DNA of 64,000 nucleotides, taken from the NCBI GenBank assembly GCA_932521025.1, contig OW051473.1:4216001-4280000 (forward strand), given 5' to 3'. Positions 54,291-64,000 of this stretch are shown piece by piece. The DNA comes from Oscheius onirici (Eukaryota; Nematoda; Chromadorea; Rhabditida; Rhabditidae). The number at the start of each line of letters is the position of its first letter. The stretch's first letter is position 1. The position numbers were made by a program, and so were the translations under genes. A model generated the notes under the pieces. The model made no database searches. It was not told where the DNA came from and saw nothing but the letters and a program-made list of their open reading frames with translations.

Positions 54291-57200
54291 TTCGCTGAAA
54301 ACGATTTGGTGAGAATCAATATGTGCTGAAAAAGAAAGATGAAGGAGGTGTGAGAATAAATTCCATCGCTTGCTCGTTTAGAAAGCGATAAATCGATTTC
54401 TCCCAAGAAGGAGACTTCGATCAAAGGGTAAAAGTGGTCACTAAGGTGGACAATACAGATTACCATGTCACGAGGAAAGAAAACAAGCAACATTCTGGAA
54501 GCAAGAATAGCTGGCGAAGAAGGAAGCAACACAGCAAAATTACAAATAGGCAGGCTATTAGAGTGAGTTAAAGGCAAAAAGTATGACAGGAGTTCAATCT
54601 CGATAGACGCTGGTCTCTTTGCCACAAATACCCGATCAGTAATTATACGTTTACCCCCTTTTAACAACACAAATTCTCCACAACTAAACGTGGTTAGCAA
54701 GAAATTTCAAAAGTCCTTGCTCCCTAAAATTGCAAGAAATTGGCTGACGTAAGTGCCATTCTTGCCAAAAATTAGCTGAAAGCGATTGTTCGCGTTGTTT
54801 ATGACGAGGCACAAGAATGAGACATTGCGCAAAAGAAAAATAGGTTCGTAAAAACGAGAGAGCTCTAAACACCTAAAGGAGGAAGCAAAATTCTGCACAA
54901 TTGAGCCTGAAACTTGAGAAAATTTCAAGGAAACAAGCCTGAGAAGAAGTTTTTCGTCGCGGAGCACTGAATAGAGGTACCGGTCACTCCGGACGCGGGC
55001 ACACAAACATTCTGCTAATCGGGCCAATAAACATCTTGGACAAATTTCAGTCTGGCAAAATGGAATAATGAGAGAACACTTGAAACACTTGCAGTGCTTA
55101 TTGCATTCTCCCGTATGGGAAACATACGTAGCTAGTGAACCTCTAGAGGATAAGCGACGCGCGGGGCATTCATTTTTCTTGTCTTCTGATATCAGCTCAT
55201 CTTTTCGGAGTTTACAAGATGTTGCTTTTCAGTTGAAACCAATTGAGAAAAGGACTAGTCACTAGTTCATACACGCCTGGACAGTGCGAATGAGCGGAAA
55301 TAAAAAAAAATCATTTGTTATGCTGTCCAAAGGAACGAGCAAAAGCGTGAGTCAAAAGATCTGCGCGGCTGTTGACCATAACAAAACGGAAGTTTATAAA
55401 ACAGATTATTGCTCGAAACGTGGTGCGAACGAGTGAATCAACGGACGCGTGTAATTGAAGATAGACATAGTGAACGAGGTCTGTAGGACGCTCGAAATGG
55501 TAAACAGTGTGCGGATGAGAGTAATGCAGAGCAATGTTGCGCGTCGTCGACCCGCGAGGTCACCTCCGTGTAAATTGTGCTCAAAAACAAAAGAGGGCCG
55601 ACTCGCGCGTGCGACTGACACGCGCGGCGAGCCATTGGTCTAGCAGTACCAGTTGTTATTCCTCGACCCCTAACAATGCTTTGAAATTCTTCTACATAGT
55701 TGCGATAGACTTATTGAACTATACGCGCTGGGAATAAGTAACTATTTGTGGCAAATTAGATAGTTTTTGTGGGGAAGATGCAGTGGCTGCCCGATAAGCA
55801 AAGGAAATCGATAGCCTTTTTGAGGCCAAACAAGGTAGCTAATGCCGGAGCATCCTAGAGTGGGTTAGGCAGCGGTGCATAAGGGCGCTGATGAGTGCTC
55901 GGCCTAATCCCTTTTTCAGTGCTCGGTGTCCAGAAATAAGGTCTTTTCCATAAAAAAAAGACCACTAACAACCGGAGGTGCTCACATGTTCTTGCCGCAC
56001 AGGCATTTAGGACGCCCGAGAACACAACAGATAATAACAGCAACTGAAGGTGCTTCCAGTGAGCAAAAAAAAGAAAAGACGAGCAGAAGAGTAAATCAAA
56101 TTTTCACCTATGAAAGGTGCAGCCATTTCGGATACCGGTCAATAATGGATCCTACTTATCCAGTGAGTGTCCGGTTGCCGCCGCTTCTCCTTTAGTGACC
56201 GCTCATCGCTAGAGGCTTGCGAATGAGTCGCATGACTTAAAATGCATGCTTTTTTGCAAAAAATGCTATATTAAGAAGCAATATTAATCCGGATAAATCC
56301 GGGATATCCGGGTGTAGAACGTACTTTTTGAAAATCAACCTTTTCATTTTCATTTCACATCACTGCATAAAACCACTTGCCTACAGAGGGTACCTAGAAA
56401 AGATGGTGAGCTATCTTGATTCACTCCTCATAAAATCTACCTTCCTTGTTTAGTTTCTATCATGATCTTAGTCAGTCTCGCCTGAATATTTGAAAAGCTA
56501 CAATCTTTTTTAGTCCGGCAACAATTTTGGATTCCATTATTTCGTGAGTTTCTGCGAAAAAAAAGAATTGGAATGCAACTTTTTGGCAGGCATTGAATTC
56601 CGTGCAAAGAGAAAGCAATCTTAACCTGATGTTTATCTCTTCAAAATACGTCGAAATCAAACATCGTTATATAAATGGATGACATTTTATATTTGTCATC
56701 ATTAGAATTGTCAGAATATAGTGTCAACACTGATCTTCGAGAGTTCGCTCTTCAAAACCTTTCGTTATCAAAAAGGTAAGAAATCATTGAGATTAATGTC
56801 CGTTTCTAGCAACTGATCACAACGCGTAGACGGGCTACGGTAGCACCTAGTACGGGCTGTTTGTCTCGCAAAAAGGGGGAAGATGAGTCAAAAATATTCA
56901 GTAGGTTCAGAAAAGATTCAAAAGCACTATGAAAAACTACGATGAATGGACACTCGGTCGAGAGCAAGCCAAACAAGAGTGAAAATTCCGGATAAATGAA
57001 TCATTCTGCCGTTAGGACTGTTTTAAAAAGTAAAATGAAGGCAGAATACGGTTAAATTTTTATTGACGAAAATTCTGAGATCGATTATCACAACATTTAT
57101 ATCTATTAGGGCTAATGTTAGCTGTGGTAAAACGAGTCGTAATGACTGCGAAAACAGTTTGAAAAAGATTACTGTACTCTCGAGGACGTCCAGTAGTAAG

Positions 57201-57952
57201 ATACCTAGGATTGAAATTTGAAAGGTCACTTTGGTCCTGTCCTTCAGAGCCTATAAGCATGCAAAGCAAATATTTATTCTTGTCGTCCAGATGCTGACCA
57301 TGCCTTTCAAATAAAGGGTCAAAACATGAACAGGATCGTAGTGGCATTCTCACAGCTGACTCCTTGAGTCTAATAAGAAAAGGATGTTGTCGGGGCTTCC
57401 ATTGGCATCCAATTGACCGAACCGTCAGTAATTAGCGTATGGCAGAGCTGTGCCAGTGTCTGAGAGCAGTTTGGGGAAGAATGCTTGCAAAACTTGGAGG
57501 AGACCTTCAAGGAACATCGAACTTCGACAACCAGTTTCTGCAGTTCAGATTCGCAGGGACGGTAGCCACGGCTGATGGTTCCTGCATCTTGCGTTGCATC
57601 AGCCGCGTTTTTTGAACCCGACGCACTATCCCCAACTATATAAGGCCCTTTGTCTTGTAATCATCGAAACACGTTTCGATCCTCAAGTCTCCAGACAATC
57701 TAATGCCTTTTAGTTTACTTATTGGGATATTTGAGACAACCACAAATCAGTCTGAGAAATGATGTAAGAATCACAGTCTGTTACATTATGAACTTCATCC
57801 CAATTGTCATCTTACACTGTCTCGTTTTGTCATCCTTTCTACGGCAATCCTGTACTCAATACCATGTTTAAAGGTGGGCTGTCCCCGTTATCACACGTGC
57901 GACACACGTGCGACCGCCCCTTGGACCAGCAGTCACATCCAGTTCGGCCGAT
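54291..57952. other. 3.7 kb intergenic region
   Basis: Divergent spacer between the tetraspanin (minus) and LRRC58 (plus). Short open frames occur on both strands without motifs or splice chains. The only distinct element is the CACGTG pair near 57.9 kb, listed separately. Confidence 0.4.
57893..57914. promoter_or_regulatory. Tandem CACGTG E-boxes upstream of LRRC58
   Basis: ACACGTGCGAC occurs twice in direct tandem, giving CACGTG at 57894-57899 and 57905-57910, 11 bp (one helical turn) apart and about 45 bp before the LRRC58 ATG. CACGTG is bound by bHLH-zip factors of the MYC/MAX/TFEB type. Binding is inference. Confidence 0.4.
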
Positions 57953-59306
57953 ATGGACGACCACGAACCTGAAGTAGCAGGAAGGTAAGAGTATCTTCTT
58001 CCTTATTATCAAATTTATCAAAGTTGTCTAACAAACTGTTTTTCAGCTCTAGAAACACCGATGTCGCTCTTATGGATATGAATCTAGACACTATTCCCGC
58101 CCGGTACATGATGGAAGTTGAAGGATTTTATTCTCCTCGACGTGTGGTCAAACTTAACATTAGTCGCAATAGTTTTCTTCACATTCACGGGCTGTCCGTC
58201 TTCACGAACCTAGTCAGGTGAGAGTGTCCTATGTGCCGAATATAACCGAAAAATTCCAGTTTGGACGTTTCAAACAACGGTCTCACAACGATTCCTGATG
58301 ATCTCGGCTGCATGCCAAATTTGCGATCCTTAGTCGCCCGAAACAATAATCTTGAGGATCTCCCCAAAACACTAGTCAACTGCCAACAACTGGAAGCTAT
58401 CTACCTGTCGGGCAATCGAATTGATTCCATTCCTGAAGTTCTCTTCGAAATGCCGGAACTGAAAGTTCTACATTTGGGCGGCAATCGCATAGAACAACTC
58501 TCTTATCTGCTTGGAACCTTGGCCAAGTAAGTGTAAACGCGGAAGATGGTTCAATCAGTTCACTTTCAGTCTGGAGATTTTGTACCTTGGTGGAAATAGA
58601 TTGAAGGACGTTCCTGCGTCTATTGGAAGATTGGCTCGTCTTTCGTCTCTTGCACTCTGTGACAATCTTCTCGAGTCAATTCCATCGACATTGGGTGATC
58701 TCATCAACCTACAAAGTCTGTCCCTACACAACAATAACTTGAAGGTAAGTAATGTTGTCACGTCGTTTTCTTATTTTTGTTTTTAGACGTTGCCAACCGA
58801 GTTGATCCAATTGAGAAATCTGCAACAGCTTAGTTTGAGAAACAATCCTTTAGTTCACCATTTTGTACAAAATATGGACATTGAGCCACCGAAATTGAAA
58901 GAATTGGCTGGAAGAATTGTCAGGACGAGAATGAACAAATTACCTCTACACATGATGCTTCCCAGGTATTTCCTAGCAATCACGTCGTGTTTAATCTCGT
59001 TTTCCAGAGAACTCTTTGATTATCTGCGATCTGCCAACCAATGTGTTAATCCCAGATGCAAAGGCGTCTACTTCGAAGCCTGTGTAGAACACATCAAATT
59101 TGTTGATTTCTGCGGAAAATATCGAGTGCCTCTGCTACAGTTTTTATGGTAAGAATGTTTTCACAACATCTTCACATTAAAATTTCAGTTCTCCACAATG
59201 CTCACCAACAGAACCCGCGTATCTGGCGGATTCTTCCAGTAGCGACAGCGAGGACGATCTCCCCAGCAGCAGTAGCATGAAACTGCGGAAAGTTCTGCTG
59301 GGATGA
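57953..59306 (+). CDS. lrrc58: Leucine-rich repeat protein LRRC58
   Basis: Intracellular LRR protein; molecular role in this organism unknown. Exons 57953-57984, 58047-58217, 58260-58526, 58570-58744, 58787-58965, 59008-59148 and 59189-59306; 360 aa (human LRRC58 about 371). About nine LRRs run from residue 40 to 240, with repeats such as LVSLDVSNNGLTTIPDDLG, LEAIYLSGNRIDSIPEVL and LQSLSLHNNNLKTLP. The C-terminal module is diagnostic: CVNPRCKGVYFEACVEHIKF, VDFCGKYRVPLLQFLC, then a Ser/Asp-rich tail (SSSSDSEDD) ending KVLLG, all conserved in LRRC58. The conserved Cys suggest a metal- or partner-binding tail. Confidence 0.93.
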
Positions 59307-59439
59307 TTTCTTTTCGGGTTTCATGTCATGTGTCAAAAAGTAGGGATAATCAATTCTATTGTTGTTTTACGATCTCGCCCAGTTAAAATGGCCAATTGTC
59401 ATCCCACATGTGACGATTACAAATAGTGTAACTTGATTG

Positions 59440-59445
59440 AATAAA
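59440..59445 (+). terminator. Polyadenylation signal, LRRC58
   Basis: AATAAA 134 nt after the LRRC58 stop codon; the minus-strand exon ends at 59518, so the two units converge. Confidence 0.55.
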
Positions 59446-59517
59446 GATTTCCGGAATATTGAAATAGAACACAAAAACAGAGAAAAAGTTGTCTGTGTGC
59501 TAGCCTACAAACAGCCC

Positions 59518-59809
59518 CTATGGCTTCCCTTGGTCGAACAAAGTACGGTCAAGTCGGGTGTTCTGTGATGCTTCTTTTCTCGCGCAAAGACGAGTGCTGA
59601 TTGCATCAGCTACCATGACGGGAACCGTTTCATTCGGAAGGAAGTTGTAAAGGGCATGATTTCTGCGCACATATAGCACAAACGGAATCTCAAAATTGAT
59701 GGTTGATATACCGGCGACGACGATCACTCTGCTCCTTGCTCGGAGCAGACTAACGTCGGCAATTGCGGTAAGGAGTTGGTGAAGGTAGCCAGTGGTGAAG
59801 AAAGCGACC
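59518..59809 (-). pseudogene. Orphan C-terminal exon, unknown protein
   Basis: On the minus strand, a TTTTTACGCAG acceptor at 59810 leads into 97 codons ending at TAG (59518). Composition is coding-like (VAFFTTGYLHQLLTAIADV, RVIVVAGISTINFEIPFV, RRNHALYNFLPNETVPVMVA). I could not find an upstream exon in the next 2 kb, which instead holds repeats. It is either the last exon of a gene with a distant 5' part or a leftover of a disrupted gene. Family not recognised. Confidence 0.45.
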
Positions 59810-60317
59810 CTGCGTAAAAATTTAGATTGTTGGATAAAATTTAGTTTTTATTCGGCCGGGGAAGAGATTGACATACTCAAAAGAACTTAACTATCTAAAT
59901 ATTTTGACCTATTCTAAAATAGTGATGTTTACGGAGGTAGCACCACCCGAGAATTTTTGTATAGCCAATAAAATGCCGCACGGCCGGCTCTCAAATCTTG
60001 TACGGACCCATGGACCATACCAGAGATGTCCCTAGCACGAAGACACGACCATAGAAAAAGAAGGGGAAAATTGTTGCGAGTATTTTCTAATCTATTTTAT
60101 TTAGAAAATCTAGCATGACATTCAGGATGGTCGAACAAATCTACATCTGAGATGCCAAATTTGTTATTAAAGCGGGTGTACGGAACCTTTGTCTCGATTT
60201 TCCAAAGTTTTGAAGTTTGCTCTGACAGATTACGCCAGGTAACCGAGTTGCAACTTGAGTTTTCCTCTAGCTTTCAAGGATGGTTGCGTAAATAGCCTTG
60301 AAGGTAACTGACGCAAA

Positions 60318-60349
60318 CGTACATCTGCAGAGTTGTCTGCAGATGTACG
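60318..60349. repeat. Perfect 14-bp stem, 4-nt loop hairpin
   Basis: CGTACATCTGCAGA GTTG TCTGCAGATGTACG, no mismatches. It lies in intergenic sequence without a following T-run; it may be part of a mobile element or a structured RNA or DNA site. Confidence 0.6.
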
Positions 60350-60719
60350 AAATCACGTTTCCTGACTTTATCGATTATCGATTTTACCTTTTACGTTCAC
60401 TCTATTCACTTCTTTGTCCTGAAGATGAGCGAACTTCACCGTCCTTTCCGTCCTTAGTTTGATGGTAAGATGCAGCTGACGGTGGAAGAGATCAGAAAAA
60501 CGCTAAGAACTTTTTTGATATTCCTGCAGCAACTGGCTTCGATTCCGACTTTGAAGAATCGAAACATAAAGGCCTCAGTCGGAAAACGGTTCGAAGCCCA
60601 ACGCTCCACCTCGCAAAGTTAGTTTCAAAGAACTGCCTACTGGAAAAACTGAAGCAAATGTACACTGTCCATTTTGAGAATGAAAAAACGCTTTTTGGGT
60701 TTTGAGATGTTCAGATTAA

Positions 60720-61015
60720 TTGTAGCTTTTTGTCTCTTCTACAAGATTGTAGAACATGAAAACTCTTGGAAGTTCTAACACTCGAAAAGCACAAAATGAA
60801 TGAGTGACCTCATTTTGACCAGACTAGTGAAAAACGCGCTGGGTAACCGCGCAGAGCATTAGATAATCGTAAAAAAAAGAATTAGTATGCTCTTTTATAC
60901 TCTAAAAACTACTAACTCTTTTTTCTAAACGATTTGGGTAGAAAAACCGAGGTGGTCTCTTTTGTCCCCCCCCCCCCCCCGTAGATTTTGGCTGCGGGGG
61001 GGGCAAAAGAGACCT
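60720..61015. mobile_element. Diverged single arm of the poly-C/poly-G foldback family
   Basis: Shares blocks in the same order with the right arm of the MFSD11-intron element: CTACAAGATTGTAGAACAT at about 60740-60758 (36663-36681 there), GCTGGGTAA at about 60838, and CGATTTGG...GAAAAACC at about 60930-60948. Like that element it ends in a hairpin with a C run (60966-60980) and a G run (60993-61001) around a short loop. Here, however, the stem flanks are GGTCTCTTTTGTC and CAAAAGAGACC instead of TATACTTTATC. No matching second arm was found, so it looks like a solo end. Confidence 0.6.
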
Positions 61016-61319
61016 CCCCGGGCAAAATAAGAAGCAGAAAGGTTGCTTCCAATTTTTTTATGCGTACGTTTAATGATAAAACCTTCAGTTACATATCTTT
61101 CGACAAGTCTTGACTTGTCGAACAAAATCTCTGACATCCAGAAAATATTTCGGCATTTTATACTGAAAAGAGCAACTTCTAGCGTCTATATCTCGGTTGT
61201 CTTTGAAGACAGACCCCCATAAATTAAAGTAATCCACAATCAGCGCGATTTTCTGTACAAGGCCCATGTTTCCGTTTATAGTCGAAAAAGGTCCGGACAC
61301 TCGCTTTAATAAATCCCTG

Positions 61320-61455
61320 AGCGACAGAAAAACAGAAATACTGAAGGACAGAGGCAAACGACAGAGAGCAAAGAGATAGAGAGACAGACAGAGAAACAGA
61401 GAGACAAAGAAGCAGAGGGATAGAGAGACAGAGAAACGGAGAGAGGGCAGAGACA
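61320..61455. repeat. GACAGA/GAGA simple-sequence tract
   Basis: About 135 bp of imperfect purine-rich repeats (GACAGA, GAGACA, GAAACAGA) on the plus strand. It opens long pseudo-frames on the minus strand (Leu/Ser-rich) that are not genes. Confidence 0.85.
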
Positions 61456-62076
61456 CCGTCTCTCAATTCGCAAGTGTCTCAGTCTCGCAATGTGCAGATT
61501 CCCAGGATGTGCCACGATTAGTACCACCTCGCTAAGGTGAACATCTATCCCATCTATCTTGAACGCTCGTCTATCCCAGTAGTATTCATGCATATCGTCT
61601 CGTTAAGTGGTAGGCATACATCATCCAGATGCAAGAGTTTCTGCTAGCCTGTTTTACCAGCAATATATTAACGGCAGTAAACAATCTGATATTGCCGACT
61701 CAGACATACCAGATGTAGCAGATGGTCTCTTGCTGCAAACTTGCAGGCTCACAGTATGGATCGCGTGTTTCGACATATATGACATCATCTTTCAGAGACA
61801 ACATGTTATGTAGTACCGATCCGCATCGACTGCTTACATCTGTTATCCTCGCGAATATATTACGAATTTTACTTCTCAAGTTCTCTTACGAGATTTAGAC
61901 GGAGCAGTCCTACTTTCACGTTGTAGTCCATGTGACCCTGCAATGAATAAGCGGCAAAGTCATCAATCAATCAATCCCTCATCTAATTCGCCTATTTTGT
62001 GCTCTCTTTCACTACAAGTTTTTCAAATCTTGTTCTATTTTTGTTCGTAGCGACTTCTACGTAAGAATTTTCCAGA

Positions 62077-63570
62077 ATGAGTGATCCGAAAATCCCTCCA
62101 AACCTTCATTCTGACGATAGAGAAGAACTTTCGGTATGTGAAACGCCGTATTTATCTCACTGTTGCAGGAAAACGAAGCAATCGCCGATCTGAATGATGA
62201 TGCTGATGCCATTGTTGATCTCTACGTAAGTTTTATAATTTCTTCAGAAGTTTACTGTTTATGTTCAAGTCGGTGTCATGCAAAAATACGTTCGTTTGAC
62301 CGACAAAGTCCGCTTTTTAATAGTAAACTTGACTAGTTTTGCATTTGCCATACAAAAAGTTTTGCATAAATCGTATTACAGTCTTGTTAATAATTATTGA
62401 CCCTTTTGGCCATAACATATTTCTGAATGGATATCGACAATCGGCTTTTTGGGCTCCACTTCTCTACGTCTGAGCTACGTTGGAGCTAATTAACACAATT
62501 CCCCGTGCACCTCATGCACCTTGGTGATACCAATTACCGCGCCAAGTTTCAGACCCATCTGTTCGGCCATTCTTGAGAAAAGTGTTTCGTTAACTCCGAT
62601 TTTGGGCTACTTTGATGACATCACAAACTCGGCCGTTTAGGAACCAAATTCAAATTTTCAAAATGCGTTGGAAAGCCTTTTACTTGATCTAAATAGTCAC
62701 AGAACAGGCCAAAACGGATAAATGAGTACCGAGGCCGGAAAGTTATGGTCTCACTTGCAGTCAGACCAATGACCCTTAGGCCACTGAACATGACTTTTTT
62801 CACTTCAATGTTTCGTACTTGTACAACGTTTAGCTAAACAATCTTCATTGGGTTAGTTACAATAAGCATCAGTGAACCAAAAAAGTCAGGTTCTGTGACC
62901 AAAGTGGTCTGACTGCAAGTGCGACCATAACTTTCCGGCCTCGGTGTTCATTAAAGACAACGTTTATCCGTTTTGGCATGTTTTGTGACTATTCAGGGCA
63001 GATAAAGGGCTTTCCATTTTGAAAATTTGAATTTGGTTCATAAACGGCCGAGATATGATGTTAGCAAAGTAGGCAAAACTCGGAGTTTGCGAAACACTTT
63101 TCTCAAGAATGGCCGAACAGATGGGTCTAAAATTTGGGGCGGTTATTGGTATCATCTAGGTGCATGAGGTGCACAGTGAATTGGGTTAATTCCTTTATCT
63201 AGGAAGGATGGGGTATAGAGTTGCCTGATCAAAAACTGCCAATAATCGCAGAAATCACCTCGAAATCTGATTTTTCTCCAACGTAGCCCTCATTCAGAAA
63301 CAAAATTATGACCAAAAGGGTCAATAATTATTTGGGATTGTAGATAAAATTATCTTTATCCGTTATTCGGCATCTTCCAAAGACTCCTTTCAGCTCCCCC
63401 CGGGCAACATGGAAGATTCTGATGAAAGTGACGACGAGGAACCGTTTCCTGAATCCATCTGCTCCTGTCAGTATTGTTCTGAGGAAGAGTATGTCTACAT
63501 CAATGTCGAAGAGATCCAGGTTGCTGTCAAGGAATTTTTCCAGAAGCTTCGCGAGAAATCCGCCAAGTAG
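62077..63570 (+). CDS. Small acidic protein, unknown
   Basis: Exons 62077-62133, 62169-62225 and 63394-63570, all phase 0, give 97 aa. It is strongly acidic (NDDADAIVDL, MEDSDESDDEEPFPE), with a compact CSCQYC cluster at about 58-63 and a C-terminal amphipathic segment (EIQVAVKEFFQKLREK) that could be a helix or short coiled coil. No signal peptide or membrane segment. I do not recognise the family. The ATG follows a TTTTCCAG acceptor by one base. The second intron (1168 nt) contains a foldback element, in contrast to the 35-nt first intron. Confidence 0.7.
62390..63331. mobile_element. Second foldback element, in an intron
   Basis: Inverted repeats with tips AATAATTATTGACCC (62390) and GGGTCAATAATTATT (ending 63331), arms about 400-450 bp each at moderate identity and a loop near 62800-62880. 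Matching blocks include GACCCATCTGTTCGGCCATT against AATGGCCGAACAGATGGGTC and TCCGTTTTGGC against GCCAAAACGGA. No clear target duplication was found. Arms do not resemble the poly-C family, so this is a separate element type. No transposase frame. Confidence 0.75.
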
Positions 63571-63714
63571 GAAGTTCTCCGATCTCTTGAGTACTTTCTA
63601 CTCCTTGTATTTTAGAATTGCACAATATTTGTGTACATACTTCATGAATTACTATAATATGTTTTCGAAATCAACTTGGGGAGCAACACAATTTTTCGCA
63701 CGACGCGATGCATG
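63571..63714. other. Convergent 3' flanks
   Basis: Short spacer between the acidic-protein stop and the minus-strand stop at 63715; nothing recognised. Confidence 0.4.
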
Positions 63715-64000
63715 TTATACTGTGGACTGGACGGTTGGACTGGACAGAAAACGACTATAAATTAAGTGAATGATAGGAACCTACCTTATCGTAAAGTTCC
63801 TTGTTATTTTTAAATAGTGCATACGAGCTACCCACTCATCCAGACGACTCTTGTAGGCCTGATTGTCGAGGACTGGTGTCGGGCGAACGTCTCCCAAGGA
63901 AACTTCACACTTCGCGAACATCATATATATCAAGGAAGAGTAGTAACTGTTCTTCCAACAGATCTGGTTCTGACTTACGTAACTGAGAGTTAGCGTAGAA
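63715..64000 (-). CDS. 3' end of a minus-strand gene running off the window
   Basis: A coding-like frame runs from the window edge to 63785 (TLSYVSQNQICWKNSYYSSL, GDVRPTPVLDNQAYKSRLDE), then a GTAGGT donor. A short last exon 63754-63715 (SRFLSSPTVQSTV, TAA) follows in phase. The 5' part lies beyond the window. Family not recognised. The splice to the last exon is inferred from phase. Confidence 0.45.

Larger units (their letters stand above)
59810..62076. other. Repeat-rich intergenic region
   Basis: No confident gene. Contains a perfect hairpin at 60318-60349, a diverged relative of the MFSD11-intron foldback at about 60720-61015, and a GACAGA-rich simple repeat at 61320-61455. A 50-codon frame at about 60471-60623 is unassigned. 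Confidence 0.5.

Noticed and set aside
54260-54700. 146-codon minus-strand frame overlapping the tetraspanin start
   Set aside because: Different frame from the tetraspanin and no recognisable protein; the tetraspanin reading is far better supported.
57788-57874. 28-codon frame with a hydrophobic leader upstream of LRRC58
   Set aside because: Too short, no downstream exon in phase, and likely within the LRRC58 promoter or 5' UTR.
61085-61593. Ser/Leu-rich minus-strand frames
   Set aside because: Produced by the GACAGA simple repeat, not a gene.
62621-63155. Minus-strand frames in both arms sharing the phrase AILEK-like ends
   Set aside because: Reflect the inverted repeat of the foldback element rather than a protein.

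Overview
This is a 64 kb piece of a nuclear animal genome, most likely a nematode. Genes are split into many small exons by introns that are mostly 35-60 nt with TTTCAG-type acceptors. Several start codons sit one base after a strong acceptor, which is the signature of spliced-leader trans-splicing. Secreted families typical of nematodes (ShK, Ly6-like, DEG/ENaC) are present. An FGFRL1-like gene, which I recall as missing from C. elegans and flies, hints at a lineage away from Caenorhabditis, perhaps a clade I (Trichuris/Trichinella-like) nematode; this species-level guess is weak. No prokaryotic, organellar, CRISPR or viral content was seen.

Layout. 0.8-1.9 kb: KCTD2/5/17 (Insomniac) BTB adaptor. 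2.9-5.4: secreted PAN-PAN-acidic-TSP1 protein. 6.1-10.1: PDK1 kinase. 10.9-11.5: small single-PAH (SIN3-type) protein. 12.4-13.4: SNAP-25-family Qbc SNARE, ending tail to tail with a minus-strand Tyr/Trp/Arg-rich protein (13.6-14.4). 17.2-18.9: secreted mucin-like ShK protein. 20.9-24.2: membrane-anchored DPP4-family peptidase. 24.5-31.6: EGR zinc-finger factor whose first exons lie before a 4.5 kb intron. 32.0-34.1: DEG/ENaC channel with a frameshift at the M2 exon. 34.4-37.5: MFSD11/UNC93-like transporter with a nested transposon in its last intron. 40.0-44.3: FGFRL1-like receptor. 44.5-45.6 (minus): Ly6/uPAR-like GPI protein. 50.0-51.9: NPY/NPF-type GPCR. 52.1-53.1: unknown Cys-containing membrane or secreted protein. 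53.3-54.3 (minus): tetraspanin. 58.0-59.3: LRRC58. 59.5-59.8 (minus): orphan terminal exon. 62.1-63.6: small acidic protein with a foldback element in its intron. 63.7-64.0 (minus): 3' end of a gene running off the window.

The exon models were built by hand by chaining GT-AG (three times GC-AG) introns that keep frame. In nearly every gene the exon lengths sum to a whole number of codons, which is strong internal support. The genes do not form one pathway: housekeeping or signalling genes (PDK1, KCTD, LRRC58, MFSD11) are mixed with surface and neural genes (FGFRL1, DEG/ENaC, GPCR, tetraspanin, SNARE). The most unusual content is mobile: two large foldback elements lie in introns. One has poly-C/poly-G hairpin tips, a 9-bp putative target duplication and a second element nested inside one arm, and a diverged relative lies at 60.7-61.0 kb with the same hairpin design but a different stem sequence.
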